A DNA stretch of 64,000 nucleotides from Sycobia sp. Sy_11 (GCA_018907035.1 JACCIC010000002.1:3645001-3709000); one strand, 5' to 3'. Positions 1 to 13,516 are shown, counted from the stretch's first letter. The notes: a model not told the origin generated them from the sequence alone. Translations and numbers: made by a program.

Positions 1-1240
1 TATTTGATACTCAATAAATTTCCTATGAAGTCGCAACGCTCATCTTAATCATTTTAATTTGACCTACAGTCAAAATAATCGAGCTTTTGAAAAATTTCAC
101 AAATGATATAATTGATAAAAGTCGACCTTATGAATAATGAAAATATGTACCTATTATATGTAAAAGGGGAGTGGCCTCTTCATTGGTAAATTACACCGCG
201 GTATCTCCCTTCCCCTTCAAACCCCCCCCCCCCAAGAGCGGAATATCGCGCGGGGCCGGCGCGCGTGAAGAGGAAGTCAAAGGCTCGGCGGACTCCGGCC
301 GTATAAGTGCCGCATCCCCCCTCCCCCTCCTCACCCGCCCAACCCTTCCTAGGCCACGGAAGCCCGGTATCTGCATAATAATCGTCCGGTGCAAATTGTC
401 GCTCGATGATCCGCGCATCCTCTCTATTCCGACACGAAAATTCTATTTTATTCCATATATACCGTTCGAGAAGCAGGCACGAGCTATCACGCTTCTGTTG
501 ATTGAAACGAATCGCGATCAAGATTTTTATTGTAGATTAAAAATTTTTTTCAAAGCGATATATTATTATTTTATGTAAAATAGAATTAAATTCTTATATA
601 TATATAGAAATGTACAATTATACTGGTAATAAGCTATTTGAAGATTTATTTGCGGAGTCGCACTCTGATTGCTAGGCTGTAAATTCGCTCGATATTTAGG
701 AATCTGGATCAACGGTTCGATTGCGTATTAATTTGCGTCAATCATAAAGGCGGGGACTGATATACACGAGGTCCGTTCGCTCAAGCCACTTTTATCGCAT
801 TCACAAAAGTCGTTTCAACGCTTCGTTTCAAGTTTGAGAAATATTAATGATCAATGAATAACTTTCACGAAACACGTATCAAAGATTCAGTTTGATTTAT
901 CAGTGCAATTACAAAATATCAATTGGATTATTGTTTGAATTTTAATTTTTCTATCCGGAAAATTATACCAGGTATTATTTGATGTTCCCTGGTCTGTAGT
1001 CCATATTGAACCTGCGATATAGAGCTTACCAAGGGACATATCCATGATTCGAAAAAATCGACTAAATCCAAAGTAAAATTAATTTTAGAAGTTTTCAAAT
1101 CGATCAATTCGATTTCACTTGCACGATACCAACGGTGAAGATGATTCTCGTAATATTCATTGGACATTTAAAGCGGGTACAAAATCCGCTTAAACAGTTT
1201 ATTGTGAATTATTTTCATACAAAAAAGATGTATCACGTAG
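1..1240. other. left-edge non-coding region with a GC-rich island
   Basis: A GC-rich island lies at about 171-480 in otherwise AT-rich DNA, with a C homopolymer near 219-231. Overlapping open frames on both strands there are low-complexity (Pro, Arg, Ser) and look like by-products of base composition. From 480 to 1240 I see no convincing exon. A minus-strand open frame at 928-1167 matches nothing I know. On the minus strand this region lies downstream of copy 1, and a possible AATAAA signal for that gene is at 1198-1203. The island could be regulatory DNA or the edge of another locus. Confidence 0.35.
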
Positions 1241-1512
1241 AAAAATTACTTTTCATGATAAATAAGTGTAATTAACGAATAATACCATATAAGTTTTTGC
1301 TTATAACAAACTTTGAAATATCTAATAAATCGCTTGAAATAATACAAATATTTTCGTGTATTTGCGTAAAGACAATTTTCGTCTGAATTGATAATAAATT
1401 TAAACATTCCATTGAAAAGTAGGACTTGCTCGCAATCTATCTCTGCTTTGTGCATGATAGATTTGCGAGACAATCGAATAGATTATACATGCTCGGTTGC
1501 CTGGATTCTTTC

Positions 1513-3305
1513 TCAATTAGTCATATCTTCCAGCGTAAAACAATACATTCTAAATGTGCCCCATCCAGTTTGGCCTTGTATTGCCTGAAAAATAGACAAG
1601 CAATACTCCGTACTGCTTTTCATAAATACTTTTGCAGTCAGATGATCTGGTCTAATCGAGCATTTTAATCCTCTCAGATTGTAAGAAAATAGCTGTCCTC
1701 CATTCATCCCAATCTTAACAAACCTATAGTTACTATCGGGTTGTTCATCGCATATAACGGCAAAGTGTCCCGCGATCGTTGGATTATACAAGGCTATAAA
1801 TTCGCGAATTCCATTTTCTATATTTAATGGCATAATGTTCAAAAGCAAACCATCGTAATTATATAAATTGCATTTGTTGACAGTACAGAATGAAAGAATA
1901 CCATTGGTAGTAGACCAACCAAGATCCTCTTCTTCAGGTTTGGTTCCTAACGTCTTAATTCCTGAAAGATTATTTAGAAAACAAAATAAATAATTTCTAA
2001 ATTCAAATTTCAGTCAGAATAAATAATCATTAGTAAACCTTAATATGATCTATTTATTATATTTCAGACATAGTATTGATCCTTTTCTTAGACCGATGAA
2101 AGACACGGCGACAAATAAACATTATTTACGAAAATTTTTAAAGAATAAAAGTTAATCAATTATTTTTTGTGCTCTTAATTATTTACTACATTGAAAATAT
2201 TCATAAATTATTAATCAATGGCATCTAATTGTGTGCTTAGTATACGAAAAAATGTCAACAATACATGTATCAACTAATTCACAAGAAATACAGACATATA
2301 TTGTTGAAGATGTTTTGGTATGTTTCGCTAAAAATTATCATATTTCACATATTCGTATTTTGAAAAGCTTATTTAAATATGAAATTATAATTCTGAATTG
2401 AAAATAATAATTTTGTAATTATATGAAGCTTAATAGAGTTTTACTACCTAGACTAATGTATACAAAAGACTTAAGTAGATTTATGCATCTACTGGTAAGT
2501 TAATACAGTTACTAATTTACTAAAGAACTAACTTACCATTGTTACTCAACAGATAATAATTCAGATTCTCATCTTTTTCGAGAGCAATCATAATCTTGTT
2601 AGCATGATTTTCAATTTTTTCGATAGAATAGATTATACCCTCGAAATAGAACCATTTTTCCACTTCACTAGCTCTTCCATTTTCGTCTATAGTAATACTG
2701 CAGACATGAGTACCACACTTATCGCTATCCCTAAAAGAGACGGCATAATTATTTAAGGAAGTCGTGATAAATATTTGTGCTCTTTCGTCACCACGGTCAT
2801 CAACTATTAATTTTTTTACTACTGAGCTACAGTTTAACATGTTGAAGGTTTCTATCGTAATTAATGTACGCTCTGAAATGTCATTATTACTGTAATAATC
2901 ATATTCATAATCATCAAAATCGTCATTGTCATGATCTTCATCTTCACGGCCATTATTTAATTCACGCCATACAAAAATGATTTTGTATTCACCCCAAATT
3001 TGTACATCTATATATTTAATTTTGCCTTTCGTATGCTCAGTTAGTAATTCAACTGAACATGAGTATCGTTGAATATCGTCAAAGACGTTTTTTTCAAGTT
3101 TTAAGTGGCATCTAGCAGTCTGATCATAAGGATCATTATCACAGAGTGCATAAGCTGTTGATATTTTATCAACATTATTGTTTCCGGTTACTACAAGTTG
3201 ATTTTGAAATCTATAACTCTTGGACCAACTTCTTGGACGACAGTTAACTTCCAAGTTAAAGCATAAAACTGCAAAGATTATCATTGCTAGGTTCAAAGAT
3301 GCCAT
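1513..3305 (-). CDS. array copy 1: secreted 12-cysteine protein, unrecognised family
   Basis: Coding exons are 2537-3305 and 1513-1961 on the minus strand. The donor is GTAAGT at 2531-2536 and the acceptor is CTTTCAG ending at 1962. The intron is phase 1 and the joined frame is open for 405 residues. The ATG at 3305 is chosen because it starts a hydrophobic signal peptide with Cys22 at the likely cleavage region, as in the other copies. The mature protein begins RPRSWSKSYRF and has 12 cysteines at the positions shared by all five copies. An acidic loop rich in Asp, Glu and Tyr interrupts the first half, after the WREL motif. The alternating hydrophobic strands and Gly turns resemble a beta-propeller, but that is inference. 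Copies 1 and 5 are the most divergent. I do not recognise the family and assign no function; secretion is the only supported property. Confidence 0.85.
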
Positions 3306-3535
3306 CTCTGACGTTAAAAATAGTATCGCTTTGAACAGAAATTTTATATTATCATTTAAAATTCTATTATTTAAAAAAATAATAATACTTATTGACAATA
3401 AATTCAAAAATACGATAATCTTGAAAAATAAATAAAATTAAATAAGTTCCACTCGATATGGATACACGGTGCTAATTTAATATAAGCATACATGCAATGG
3501 ACTTATTTTATATAAAGTTGAAGAGTTAAAGTTAT

Positions 3536-3611
3536 ACTTACAAAACATTTATTACGTGACCGTTAGGTAATTGATTTGAACTGAGTGTTTGGTTTATCGA
3601 GCTCATAAATA
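3536..3611 (-). promoter_or_regulatory. copy 1 core promoter and non-coding first exon
   Basis: On the minus strand a TATA-like TATTTATG (3604-3611) is followed about 22 bases later by CTCAGTTC (around 3579-3586), which contains the arthropod initiator TCAGT. A short leader then runs to the donor GTAAGTATAAC (GTAAGT at 3536-3541). The same TATA, AGTTCA, leader, GTAAGTATAA layout occurs upstream of copies 2, 3 and 4. The acceptor of this first intron is least clear in this copy: an AG follows TTCTGTTCAA about 30 bases before the ATG. Confidence 0.6.
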
Positions 3612-6240
3612 CAAAAACACACTTATTGACTTATATGATTCATATGCATAAATTAAATATCATTCCAGATAGTTCATATTGAAGAAATTAAGTTTTAACT
3701 AAAAAAACAGACGGACAAAAGTAATTATTATTTAAGTATATTTTTTCAAAGGATTGTATACCATTCAATTCTAACGAACATAATATTGCAAAGAATCAAA
3801 TGATATCATATGTAAACAAGAATATAAATAATTAGATGATAACTAAACTTATTAATCATAACTTCACTGAGCTGGCTTACAAGTAGCTTGAGAAAATAGT
3901 TAATATGGATCGAAAAAATGCATGTCACACATCTAAGGAACAGATGTTGTAGAGAATTTTTTGGAGTCGAGTGCTTATTATTATGTATATCATTGTTAAT
4001 TGAGTCTAAACCGAGTACTTCTGCATACATTGAAATGACTGAAGATGAGTTTTTGAAAATTGAGTATTCGTGCAACAGAATACGCCATATCACAAATGAA
4101 TATATGGATGATTATTTTTAGAGATAGTCAAAAAATTAGAACTAACAGCAATGAAGGTCGACATAAAAATAACATACACGGTGAGAAAAATGTTTGGTCA
4201 TTTTTATTTCAGCCACTCGAATAGATGTACTTGATCAGGTTAGCGGTACATGACATTTTATTTATTTTAACTAAAGTACTACTATAGATCCTACGTTTTT
4301 ATAAATACATCGAAAAGTGTCGGTATAGCAATGAAAGTCTCAATCAGCGTTAACCTAGTACAGTCAAATAATATATGACCAATGGACATAAGCGGCAATA
4401 ACTTAATTTTGGACTGAATATAAAGAAACAGTTCTTTCAGTGCAGATGGCCATGGAATAGAAATCTAATATTAGCCATGGCCTTAATTTCGGATAGAATC
4501 AAGGTTAGAATGAGAGAATGGTAAGTACTCGAGGAGTACATGGCCATGATCATTAGTACATTACTTTGTAACTTACAGATGTATTGAAACAAATTAAATT
4601 ATTTACAGATAAGCATTTAGCAAAATAGAATAGAAGTTTTTAAACACAAGTGAGTTCTATAGAACTTTTTTAGAATATAAACCTACCTCTCATGCTGCAG
4701 AAGCTTGAGAAGCGGTAGTTGATGCAATGACTGGATTGTCTTGAAGTCAGTCAGAAACGACTATGCTAAGAAACCAGAAGACAGATAAATTGGTGAATGA
4801 CAGAAGTGGCTAAACTCAGAAATAATTTTTTAAAGCTGAATAAAAGTTTTTAATTAGCTATAAGTTGATATGACATGGTCTTTGACTCTGTAAAATACAC
4901 CATTGTCAGGCAGTGTTTAATATTCACGAATAATAACAGTAGGCGCAGATATTGGAAAAAGACTAATAAATTAGTTAGACTCATATTTTTAGAGCTATAA
5001 GATTCCGTTGGTAGAAAAAAAAATAGAAACAATGGGAAAAAGTAACCAGGAATATTTTTGACCATTCAGACATAATAGACTTAAGTCTAACATCGATACT
5101 TCTTTTTTACACATAAAGAGTTCCTCAGAGAATCTAATGCGCTGAAATATAAAAAGACTCCATGTCTCAATATTATTGGAATAGTCGAGATATTTTTCTC
5201 GAATTACTCAACAAGAGTTTGATAAAGAGAAGTGTTGAGAAACTATGGAAGAATTCTTAACTAATTATTATTAATCTATGTCTTCCTACGAATTTTTCTA
5301 TACTGTGGATATGGTAATGAAGCTGCTAAAGCATTAGTTTCAAACAAGTAAGGTGAATATATTATTTTCTCAGACCGATAAGATCAATGAAGAATCAAAA
5401 TTGAATAAAAGAGTAGTGTAACAAGACTTTAAATGTATCGTCACGCATCATCTGTCCGTCAGACTAAAGTAATTCACATAAGAAATACATGATTATCGTG
5501 ATGTAAACAAAGATATGTATGTTGAATGTATGGGAACACAAATTTGTGTTCCGCCATGCGTACTCCTGCACTGAACAATTCAGTTTTCTTAAGGTACAAC
5601 TATGGAACATGGAAAAAATATATTCACAGACTCTTGAAATGAGAAAACAAAGGAAAATTGATGTAGATAGACTGATCCACTCTAATTCGCACATAACTTC
5701 AAAAGTATTTTTTAAATTTTTAAAGTAGTTTCTAAAAATGGGAAATTCCATATTCAATATGTTTTGTCTTGAATGTTATTTTATATCGTTAGAAACATTT
5801 TTATTTTGATCAAAGTTTTTATTATTCGTACAAATTACCCATGTATTATCCTCTTGTATTTTTAGAATATTGTGTAATAGTTTACAATTGAACATATGTA
5901 TACTATGATCGTTAAGTAGAGAATGTATGAAGATACAAGTATTGCTAATTATTAATAATTATTATACTCTATTATAAAAATATAATCAGAATACATAAAA
6001 TTTGACCATTTCAAGTAGGGAGTGCATACAAATATCGCAAACACGATGGTGTCGATACACTTATTAATTACAACGAAGTTATTATCAATTCTTATGATAA
6101 ATAAGTAAGAGTGGTTGAACAATTTTTCTATAAACAATCTATAAAAAGTATTCTATATTTAATATAGAATAAATTTCGTATTAGTTTTGATACATTATAG
6201 ATATATTAGAGACGATTAATATTATTTGTTATAAATATAT
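3612..6240. other. spacer between copies 1 and 2
   Basis: This is AT-rich DNA without a convincing gene. The plus-strand frame at 3918-4121 (67 aa) has a hydrophobic stretch followed by STSAYIEMTEDEF and could be a small secreted peptide or a broken exon; I cannot identify it. Frames between 4850 and 5757 are fragmentary. The right part, from about 5780, weakly resembles the DNA downstream of copies 3 and 4, which suggests an old duplicated spacer. Confidence 0.35.
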
Positions 6241-6467
6241 ATAATAATAGATTTTTTGTGTTATTAACGAACTTTAAGTATATCATGAAAATTAGTTTAA
6301 ATTATATATAATTTGTAATAGTCATGTCAAAAAATTTCCTTTTGCAGTTTGAAGAAATATATAACTTATTTTCACAAGTAGATATTAATGTTGCCTAAAT
6401 CGACTTATACATACAAAAATTCTAAGGATAATTCTGTTAGAGAAGTAAATTTTGCTTAGGGTTTCTC

Positions 6468-7233
6468 TCAATTCGACATCTCGTCGAGGGTATAACAAAA
6501 CATTCTAAATGTGCCCGATACACGTTCGCCATTCAATGCATGAAGAATAGATACACAATATTCTGTACTGCTTTTTCGAAAAATGTCCACGGTCAGGTGA
6601 TCTGGTTTAACTGAACATTTTAATCCATCCAGTTCGTTATAATATTGCTCTACTCCATCCTCCCTAATTTTAACAAAACGGTAGTTACTATCTTCTTGTG
6701 CATCGCATATCACTGCTAAATGTCCTGGGGTGGGTGTATTATATAGTGAAATCACCTCATTAGGTGTCTGATAATTCCAAGTCAATGGTACAGTGTTTAA
6801 AGAGATGCCATTATAATCAAATAACTTGCATTCCGTAACAGAACAGAATGAAAGAATACCATTCGTACTAGACCAACCAAGATCCTCATCTTCAGTACTG
6901 CACCCCAATGCCTTCAATTCTGAAATGTTAAATATGAAAACTTACTTCAGAGATGAAATATTGCGAAAAATGAATGAAAATAGTTTATCAAGAAAATCAT
7001 CAGTTCAGAGATATGAATATATAAATTTAAATATATTAGACACAAACGCATAACTTTATACATAAAATATCCTGAGGAATTGAATATTGTAATTACAAAA
7101 TGCAAAATAGTAACACGCACTAAGGCATAAAACTTGAATATTTCGGACCACGGGGATAGTATTAAATGAGTTTACTATATAAAATTTTTAGCGACGAATA
7201 GTAGAACATAATAAAATAGTAGCGTAAAGTAAA

Positions 7234-7278
<45 letters not shown>

Positions 7279-7775
7279 TAATTTATTTATTTATTTACAG
7301 ATAGCCACGTTTTATATAACGATAGTCGAAAAATGACTTAAACATCATGATTTTAAGGTTAGAGTTTTAGAATTTGTGTCATATTTTTAATGTAAAATGA
7401 AAGTTCTATATTTTTATATTCTATTTATTTAATGTAATAACGTAACAGAATTAAGATCCAAAAAAAGTATATGAACTTTATTTATTGCACATTCTTATAG
7501 TTAAATTATAGGACAACAATAAAACGTTAAAACTGAAGCTTCAATTTATTTATTTACATGTTAGACAGTTTATATCCGAAAGAAGCAAATGAATAAAATC
7601 TCGCTCTAGGTAAATAATTAATTTAATATGTACACTACTTTATTATGTGGAATCGGCTGAATAAATGTATATTATCCACATGTTTAAATCGAACTATGTG
7701 CAGGTGCGTATGTGATGCATGAGCGAAACGAAACTAATACACAGGTTATAGATAGTTCACTTTACGTTTTTGATG

Positions 7776-7834
<59 letters not shown>

Positions 7835-8739
7835 TATTCTGTTATATTTGGGGAATTCTATGTAATAAATTGTTATGTTTCTTATCTTCCTATTTGTAAA
7901 ACCTATCATGAATGTGAAATTAATATTATAACTAAAAAATAATCAATTATTAATTATATTGAAATATAAGTAAATAACTTACTATTGTTACGTAACAAAT
8001 AATATGTTAACAACTCATTTTCATCCAAAGCAATCACTATTTTGTTAGGATGGTTTTTAATGCTTTCTATAGAATAGACTGCATCACTGGCATAGAAAGA
8101 ACGTTTTATTTCACTAGCTTGATTATCTTCGTCCACAGTTATTTTACAGTAATTAAAATCACAAGTATTGTCATGCAGGAAGAATACGTCAAAACTATTG
8201 TGGGAAGTAGTAATAAATATTTGATCTTCTTCATCACCAGTATGATCAATTTCTAGTTTTTGTACTGATGATTGACAGTTTTCCATGTTGAATGTTTGTA
8301 TTGTTAACATTGCACTTTTCGGCTGAATGTCATAATCATACTCATCATCATTGTCTGCATCCTCATCATCTTCCGTTTGGGAGAAATCGAATAGTTCCCG
8401 CCATGCGAAAATCACTTTATCGTCGCCCCAGACCTGCGCTTCTGAGTATTTAATTACTCCGTCTGCATGTTCAGTTACTAACTCCACTGGGCAGGAGAGC
8501 GATCGAAAATTAGTGAATACATTTTTTTCCAGCGTAACGATACATGTAGCACTCTTTTCATCGTGCCTAGTTTTACAAACTGTATAAGCTACCGATCCTT
8601 TATTAACATTATTTTTTCCAGTTACTAAATTTCTATTGTGAAATTTATAACTCTTTACCCAATTCCTTGGGTAACAAATGACTTCTGAGGTACAAGATAA
8701 AACAGCAAATATTACCACCACTAGCTTTGACGCTAACAT
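6468..8739 (-). CDS. array copy 2: secreted 12-cysteine protein, unrecognised family
   Basis: Coding exons are 7983-8739 and 6468-6919. The donor is GTAAGT at 7977-7982 and the acceptor is TTTCAG ending at 6920. The intron is phase 1 and the join gives 402 aa. The start is the ATG at 8739; the frame is open further upstream only to a TTG, and an acceptor TTTTCAG sits at 8765-8767, just 25 bases before the ATG, fixing the 5' edge of this exon at 8764. The signal peptide ends near Cys22 and the mature start is YPRNWVKSYKF. All 12 family cysteines are present. The acidic loop is short and mostly Asp and Glu. The 1.06-kb coding intron holds two (TA)n tracts. Its exon 3 and intron 2 are closest to copy 3. 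Function unknown; secretion is inferred from the signal peptide. Confidence 0.87.
7236..7274. repeat. (TA)n tract in intron 2 of copy 2
   Basis: A nearly pure TA dinucleotide run of about 39 bases, followed by a TTTA-rich stretch. It lies inside the coding intron of copy 2. Confidence 0.9.
7777..7828. repeat. (TA)n tract in intron 2 of copy 2
   Basis: A TA run of about 50 bases, about 150 bases from the splice donor of copy 2. It makes a spurious Ile/Tyr-repeat open frame. Confidence 0.9.
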
Positions 8740-9206
8740 GTTTGATGTTCCCAATAGTTGTATGCTGAAAAGAAATTAAGAATTAAGAGCTTTAGAGTAT
8801 CGCATCGCCGAAATTAATTCTATTAGTAAATCAAACATTATTTAAACGTTTACTTTCTTTAGTTAGATTTAGTTGGTTCTGTGAAATATAAAGATACAAA
8901 AGACAATCCAGGGCTGTATTTCACGGGCTAGTAAATTCTTTGCATTATTAGTGTTAAAATAATTTCTTATAAAATAAGTATTTAATAATAATTATAATAT
9001 TTTCTTATAAAATATTCTGAATATTGAAGGGCTAAACGTATATCTATTTAAAGCTATTAAATTATAATCTATCATAATAAAGTATCGTTTATGAAAGATT
9101 TTAAGAATAGATAAATAAAAATTTGTCATTGTTTAAAATAGTTTTCAATGGTTCTACAGTTTTAATATAATAATGATGATCACAGAGCTTGTACAAGAGA
9201 TATTAA

Positions 9207-10426
9207 TATGGGTGTACAAGTAAGTTTCCAGCGTTTCTTTTCGAAAATGTGAGATTTTATCATAAAAACATAGTTACGTAACTTTTATTCCAAGTATTGT
9301 GCATAGGAAGCTATAAATTTTTGCCATCTTTCTGGCAGTTGAAAAATTCCGGCAAACAAATTTCTTGTCTTTCGAGCCCATTTTTTATTCCCTCTCATTA
9401 GCTGAAACGTATTCCCGTCAGAGCTTGCTGCATTGGTCGAAACAAGTGGTAGTGAGATGGTGCCAAATCTGGACTGTAAGGTGGGTGAGGCAGAATTTCA
9501 CATCCACTATTTTCCAAATAGTTTTTGACCAAAGCCGCAACATGTCGCCCAGCGCGATCGTAATGAAACATAACGGACTCATACCTGGTCTCATATTCTG
9601 TCCGTTTCTCCTGTAATTCTTACTTCAAACGAATATGTTGGGTGCACTACAGTGATACTCTGATGGTTTTTCCACTTGAAAGGAGTTCATAGTATATGAT
9701 ACTTTTTTGATCCCACCATAAACAGAGAATGACCTTATTTACCGAAATATTTCGTCTCGCTGACGATCGTGCGTTCTCGCTAGTCTTTTTATACGATTTT
9801 CTACGTTCAGGATTATCATAATACAATTTTTCATTATCAGTGATAATATGATGAAAAATTGATTTATTTTTTTACCTCTGCAGCAAGATTTCGGACATCA
9901 ATATTCGCCGTTCGATGTTCTTGGCTTCAATTCGTACGGCATCCAGTTTTCAACTTTTTGAATGAATCCGAATGATTTTAGGCGCAGACTAACAACTTGT
10001 TGTGTGATACTCAATGATGCAGTAACTTCTTCGTGAATCTGACATGGAGCCTCATCCAGTAAAGCGTCTAATACCTCGTCTTCAAAACTTTCAAGGCTTT
10101 CCAGAGCAATCTTTGTCTTCAACTTAAAAATCACCTCTTTTGAACCATCTGAACCACTTGCGGTACATGAATTCACCAATTTATTAACATATGAAAAAAT
10201 AGAAGCAGCGCTTGACGTAAATGACTTTTATTTGACTGGAAACTTGCCATGGTTTTTCTCGATAAAATAAACGATACCAAAAGAAATGCTCAAACAAAGT
10301 GCTGCAGAGTTGTTGACAGATACACAAACTATAAATAAAACACATGCGTTCTAATATTTCTACCCGCAACCACTCGTGACGCCATCTTTTGAGAAACGTA
10401 ACTTAACTTACTTGTACATCCAATAT
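9207..10426 (-). mobile_element. degenerate mariner element in intron 1 of copy 2
   Basis: Imperfect terminal inverted repeats flank the element: on the left GGGTGTACAAGTAAGTTTCC from 9211, and on the right, read on the minus strand, TTGGATGTACAAGTAAGTT inside 10405-10424. A TA dinucleotide lies at each edge, as expected for mariner targets. The length, about 1.2 kb, fits a mariner. A broken transposase lies inside on the minus strand, the same strand as the host gene. The equivalent place in copy 3 intron 1 (about 23311-23325) lacks the insertion, so the element arrived after those two units separated. Confidence 0.88.
9285..10250 (-). pseudogene. mariner transposase pseudogene
   Basis: From an ATG at 10250 the frame breaks early. 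It resumes at 10179-9898 with a recognisable helix-turn-helix region (FEDEVLDALLDEAPC, then SITQQVVS, then PYELKPR). After further frame changes come LCLWWDQK and IIYYELL, then HYDRAGRHVAALVKNYLE, then LPHPPYSPDLAPSHYHLF, and a C-terminal LPERWQKFIASYAQYLE followed by a stop at 9285-9287. Mariner transposases use a D,D34D triad. Here the first Asp region reads TDNE where TGDE is usual, and the third Asp is His in SHYHLF. With the stops and frame shifts it cannot be active. Confidence 0.9.
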
Positions 10427-11756
10427 TTTACAAAAAGTACAATTTGTAAAGAAGTTTTGAGCGATATTATAGAATTATGTATCAAATTACGATGTCTCGT
10501 GAGTTTTAAATTAATTTTCTTGCATTTTTGTCTTATTTATTATTTCCTTTCTATTGGAAATCTTTCAGTCAAAAGGGTTTATATAATATGGGCTTGTAGA
10601 GTTTATATCGAGCTCTTACCGTGAACACACGTGTTTACTTTCGTTCTGTGTATATAATAACTAACGTATCTGAGACGCCTCGAGCATCTAATATAACTAA
10701 GCGACTAATATAACTATGGGTACAGAATTGTGCAACAATATACCTCTTAACGACATCCCAACATTTGTAGCAAAAGACAGAACAAATTACGGTTCAGTAG
10801 CCCAAAAAATCTTATACCTAAAAAAGATCAAAGACTCATCATGAACTGTGTGGACAACTTAAATTTAACTGACTATGTATGTAGTATTGGCAATATTGTT
10901 GAATCTAAAAATGTTCTTTACGCCTCAAGAATAGTTAACAACCGATTCTGCATAATTTTAATTAATTTTGTAGCTATATAACTCTCAAGAGAGAGTTGAA
11001 ATGCTTAAATAAAAAAAAACCGAATCTATATCTATCTATCAATGAAAGAACTAGTAACTGAAGTTACATATAATACAGTTATAAATAATATAGTTAATAA
11101 ATTCACAGAACTAATCCTATTTGCAGCAACGAATCCATACCAAAAACAAGAAATAGATTTCGAAAGAAATGCACTCCATGGTGGAATGCAGAGTGTGATA
11201 AGGCTATAAAGGAATTTAAAAACGCGCTTTATAAATATAAAAAGAAAACTTAAGTGATACAAATTATACACGCGAATTCTGGATACATCAATACAACCGA
11301 AAATCATTCAGAAACAGCTCACAAAAAAATTTTATACGACGACAACCCACTCAAAGAGTATATTAAACTTACCGAATTAAACAAAGTAATTGACTCTAGC
11401 AAAAATACCAGCCCAGAACCAGATCAGATTCCCAATATCTTTATCAAAAATCTACCAACCAATACTCACGAATTACTTGTATTAATTAACAATATCATAT
11501 GAACAAATCATACATTCCCTAATAAGTGGCAAATAGCAATAATAATACCTATTCCTAAATCAGGGATGAATAAAACAGACAAAAAATTACAGACCTATTT
11601 CCTTGACATGTTGCCTATGTAAAATACTAGAAAAAATTTTGTACAACAGATTCCGGGACAATACAAGGTGGGTTCAGAAAAAATTATTCTACTATAGACT
11701 GTTTAGCAAAATTACAAAAAAACATATGTAACGCCTTTCATCTCAATCATCATATT

Positions 11757-12503
11757 ATGGCGGTCTGCTTAGACCTAGAAAAGGCCTACGATTTAGTATG
11801 GAGAACTAGAATTCTACAGCTACTCAATAAATATCATATATCAGGTAACATGTATTATTTTATAAAAAAATTTCTAAATAATATAACTGCCAAAGTTCAA
11901 ATAGATAATGTCCTTTCTCAACCAATCAAAATTCAAAACGGAGTTCCCCAAGGTTCCGTCATAAGTGTTACGCTATTTCTACTGGCTATTAACGATATTA
12001 TTAAGTGTATCGCCACCTATAAAGTGCACCATTTTTGCAGATGACGTCATCATATTTATCGAAGGCCAAAACCTTAAAACAAGTGAAAAACTAATGCAAC
12101 AGACTCTGTTTAAAATTACTGATTTTGCCAATACTTCTGGGTTCAAGTTCTCAAAAAATAAAATACAAGCCATAGTCTTTACTAAACAAAAAAAAAACAA
12201 AACGACAACCCAACGCTAAAAGTCGCTGATGAGACAGTCATAATGGTACAAGAAGTCAAAATCCTCGGAGTCATTTTCGATGCGCGTCTTTCGTGGAAAC
12301 CCCATATAGAAAATCTTAAAAGACAATGCTTACTCAGATTGAATATTTTTAAAATCTTAGCTGCTCGAAATTGGGGATTGAACCAATATATACTAATGAA
12401 TATCTTTAAATCAATTGTCCAAGCCAAAATTGACTACGGTAGTATAGTTTATGGAACCACCAAAAGTTGCATCATAAGCATATTAAACACAGTATTCAAT
12501 TAA
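11757..12503 (+). pseudogene. LINE reverse transcriptase domain, frameshifted
   Basis: Three overlapping frames give one reverse transcriptase: the first to about 12010 (palm blocks up to LLAINDI), the second from there to about 12190 (FADD active site, then SGFKFSKNKIQAIVF), the third from 12243 (ILGVIFDARLSW). FADD corresponds to the catalytic xxDD of the family and is intact, but at least two frame shifts separate the parts. Confidence 0.85.
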
Positions 12504-12973
12504 TGTCTAAGAATAATCTCAGGAGCTTATCAAACAAGCCCAGCCAATTGGGCTTAATAAATGAAAATAGAGTGTTGCCATTAAATTTAAGAAGTGAGAA
12601 AATAACAATCAATTATATATTAAAAGTACTCTTTTCAAACAAAAATCAAAACTATAGCACAATTATAGAAAATAGGACAAAACTACTGCATAATAATTCA
12701 AATCCTAAAAGTACTATGCCATTCTATTATAAAACTATAATGTTACTAAAAGAAAAAAGAACATATAAATATAGAAACAGAGTCAGCACGTACGACAATC
12801 AAACAGGAACTAAATCAACAAATTATAGATAAAACCAATTCGTCATATTGTGAAATTAAGGAATTATATCTCAATTCTAAAGTGATATATTTAAACGTAA
12901 TTCAAGAATCAAACATAATTAGCGCAATAGCAATACTACCAAATAATAGTAAAATCCTATTAAAATTTCCAAA

Positions 12974-13516
12974 TTGGCTAAATACGCATGGAGTAATGTT
13001 AGTAACAATCCTAAACGTCCACGACATGCCAGAAAAATATATAATTTTCTTTTATCTTCCTTCACTTTTCAAGGTTCCACAATATGCTCAATAGAATATG
13101 CAAAAATAACCATGCAATTAGAATCAATAAAAATTTACAAAGAAGAACTTCGTCAAATTGCCGACAGGATAATTAAAAACTACCACTTGAAAAAAATTCC
13201 ACCCAATATATACGATTTTAATCCGGCGCTAAAATCGACTTTAAATCGAAGAAATCAAATAATTATCACCAGACTGCGGATCGGCCATACAAATCTAACA
13301 CACGAGCATTTGCTCAAAAAGTCTGATCCTTCAAGATATATTCAAAGCAAGCAGCCAATAAATTTTGAACATTTGTTAATAATATGTCCAATATTCGCAA
13401 GCCAAAGAAGAAAATTTCAATTGCAAAACAACCTCAAGGAGATACTCAGCGATACGGAACAATGCAAAAACGTTCTAAAATTTTTGAACGAAACAAAGTA
13501 CATTAATTTAATTTAG
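12974..13516 (+). pseudogene. LINE 3' coding remnant (possible RNase H tail and C-terminal region)
   Basis: A 180-aa open frame ends at 13516. Its last third (ITRLRIGHTNLTHEHLL, then EHLLIICPIFASQRR) matches the region after RNase H in I/jockey-type LINEs, although the usual Cys residues before the CP are partly lost. The first third may be a decayed RNase H end. It is part of the same dead element as the frames upstream. Confidence 0.7.

Noticed and set aside
171..578. Overlapping open frames on both strands (up to 135 aa) at the left edge
   Set aside because: They track a GC-rich, homopolymer-containing island, are Pro/Arg/Ser-rich and contain no domain.
928..1167. 79-aa minus-strand frame with a possible GTAAGC donor
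   Set aside because: It matches no family I know, has no clear acceptor and is not similar to the array genes.
3918..4121. 67-aa frame resembling a small secreted or odorant-binding-type protein
   Set aside because: Cysteine spacing does not fit odorant-binding proteins and no second exon was found; kept only as a note in the spacer entry.
8739..8754. Extended start of copy 2 at 8754
   Set aside because: The extended start codon would be TTG; the ATG at 8739 aligns with the other copies and starts the signal peptide.
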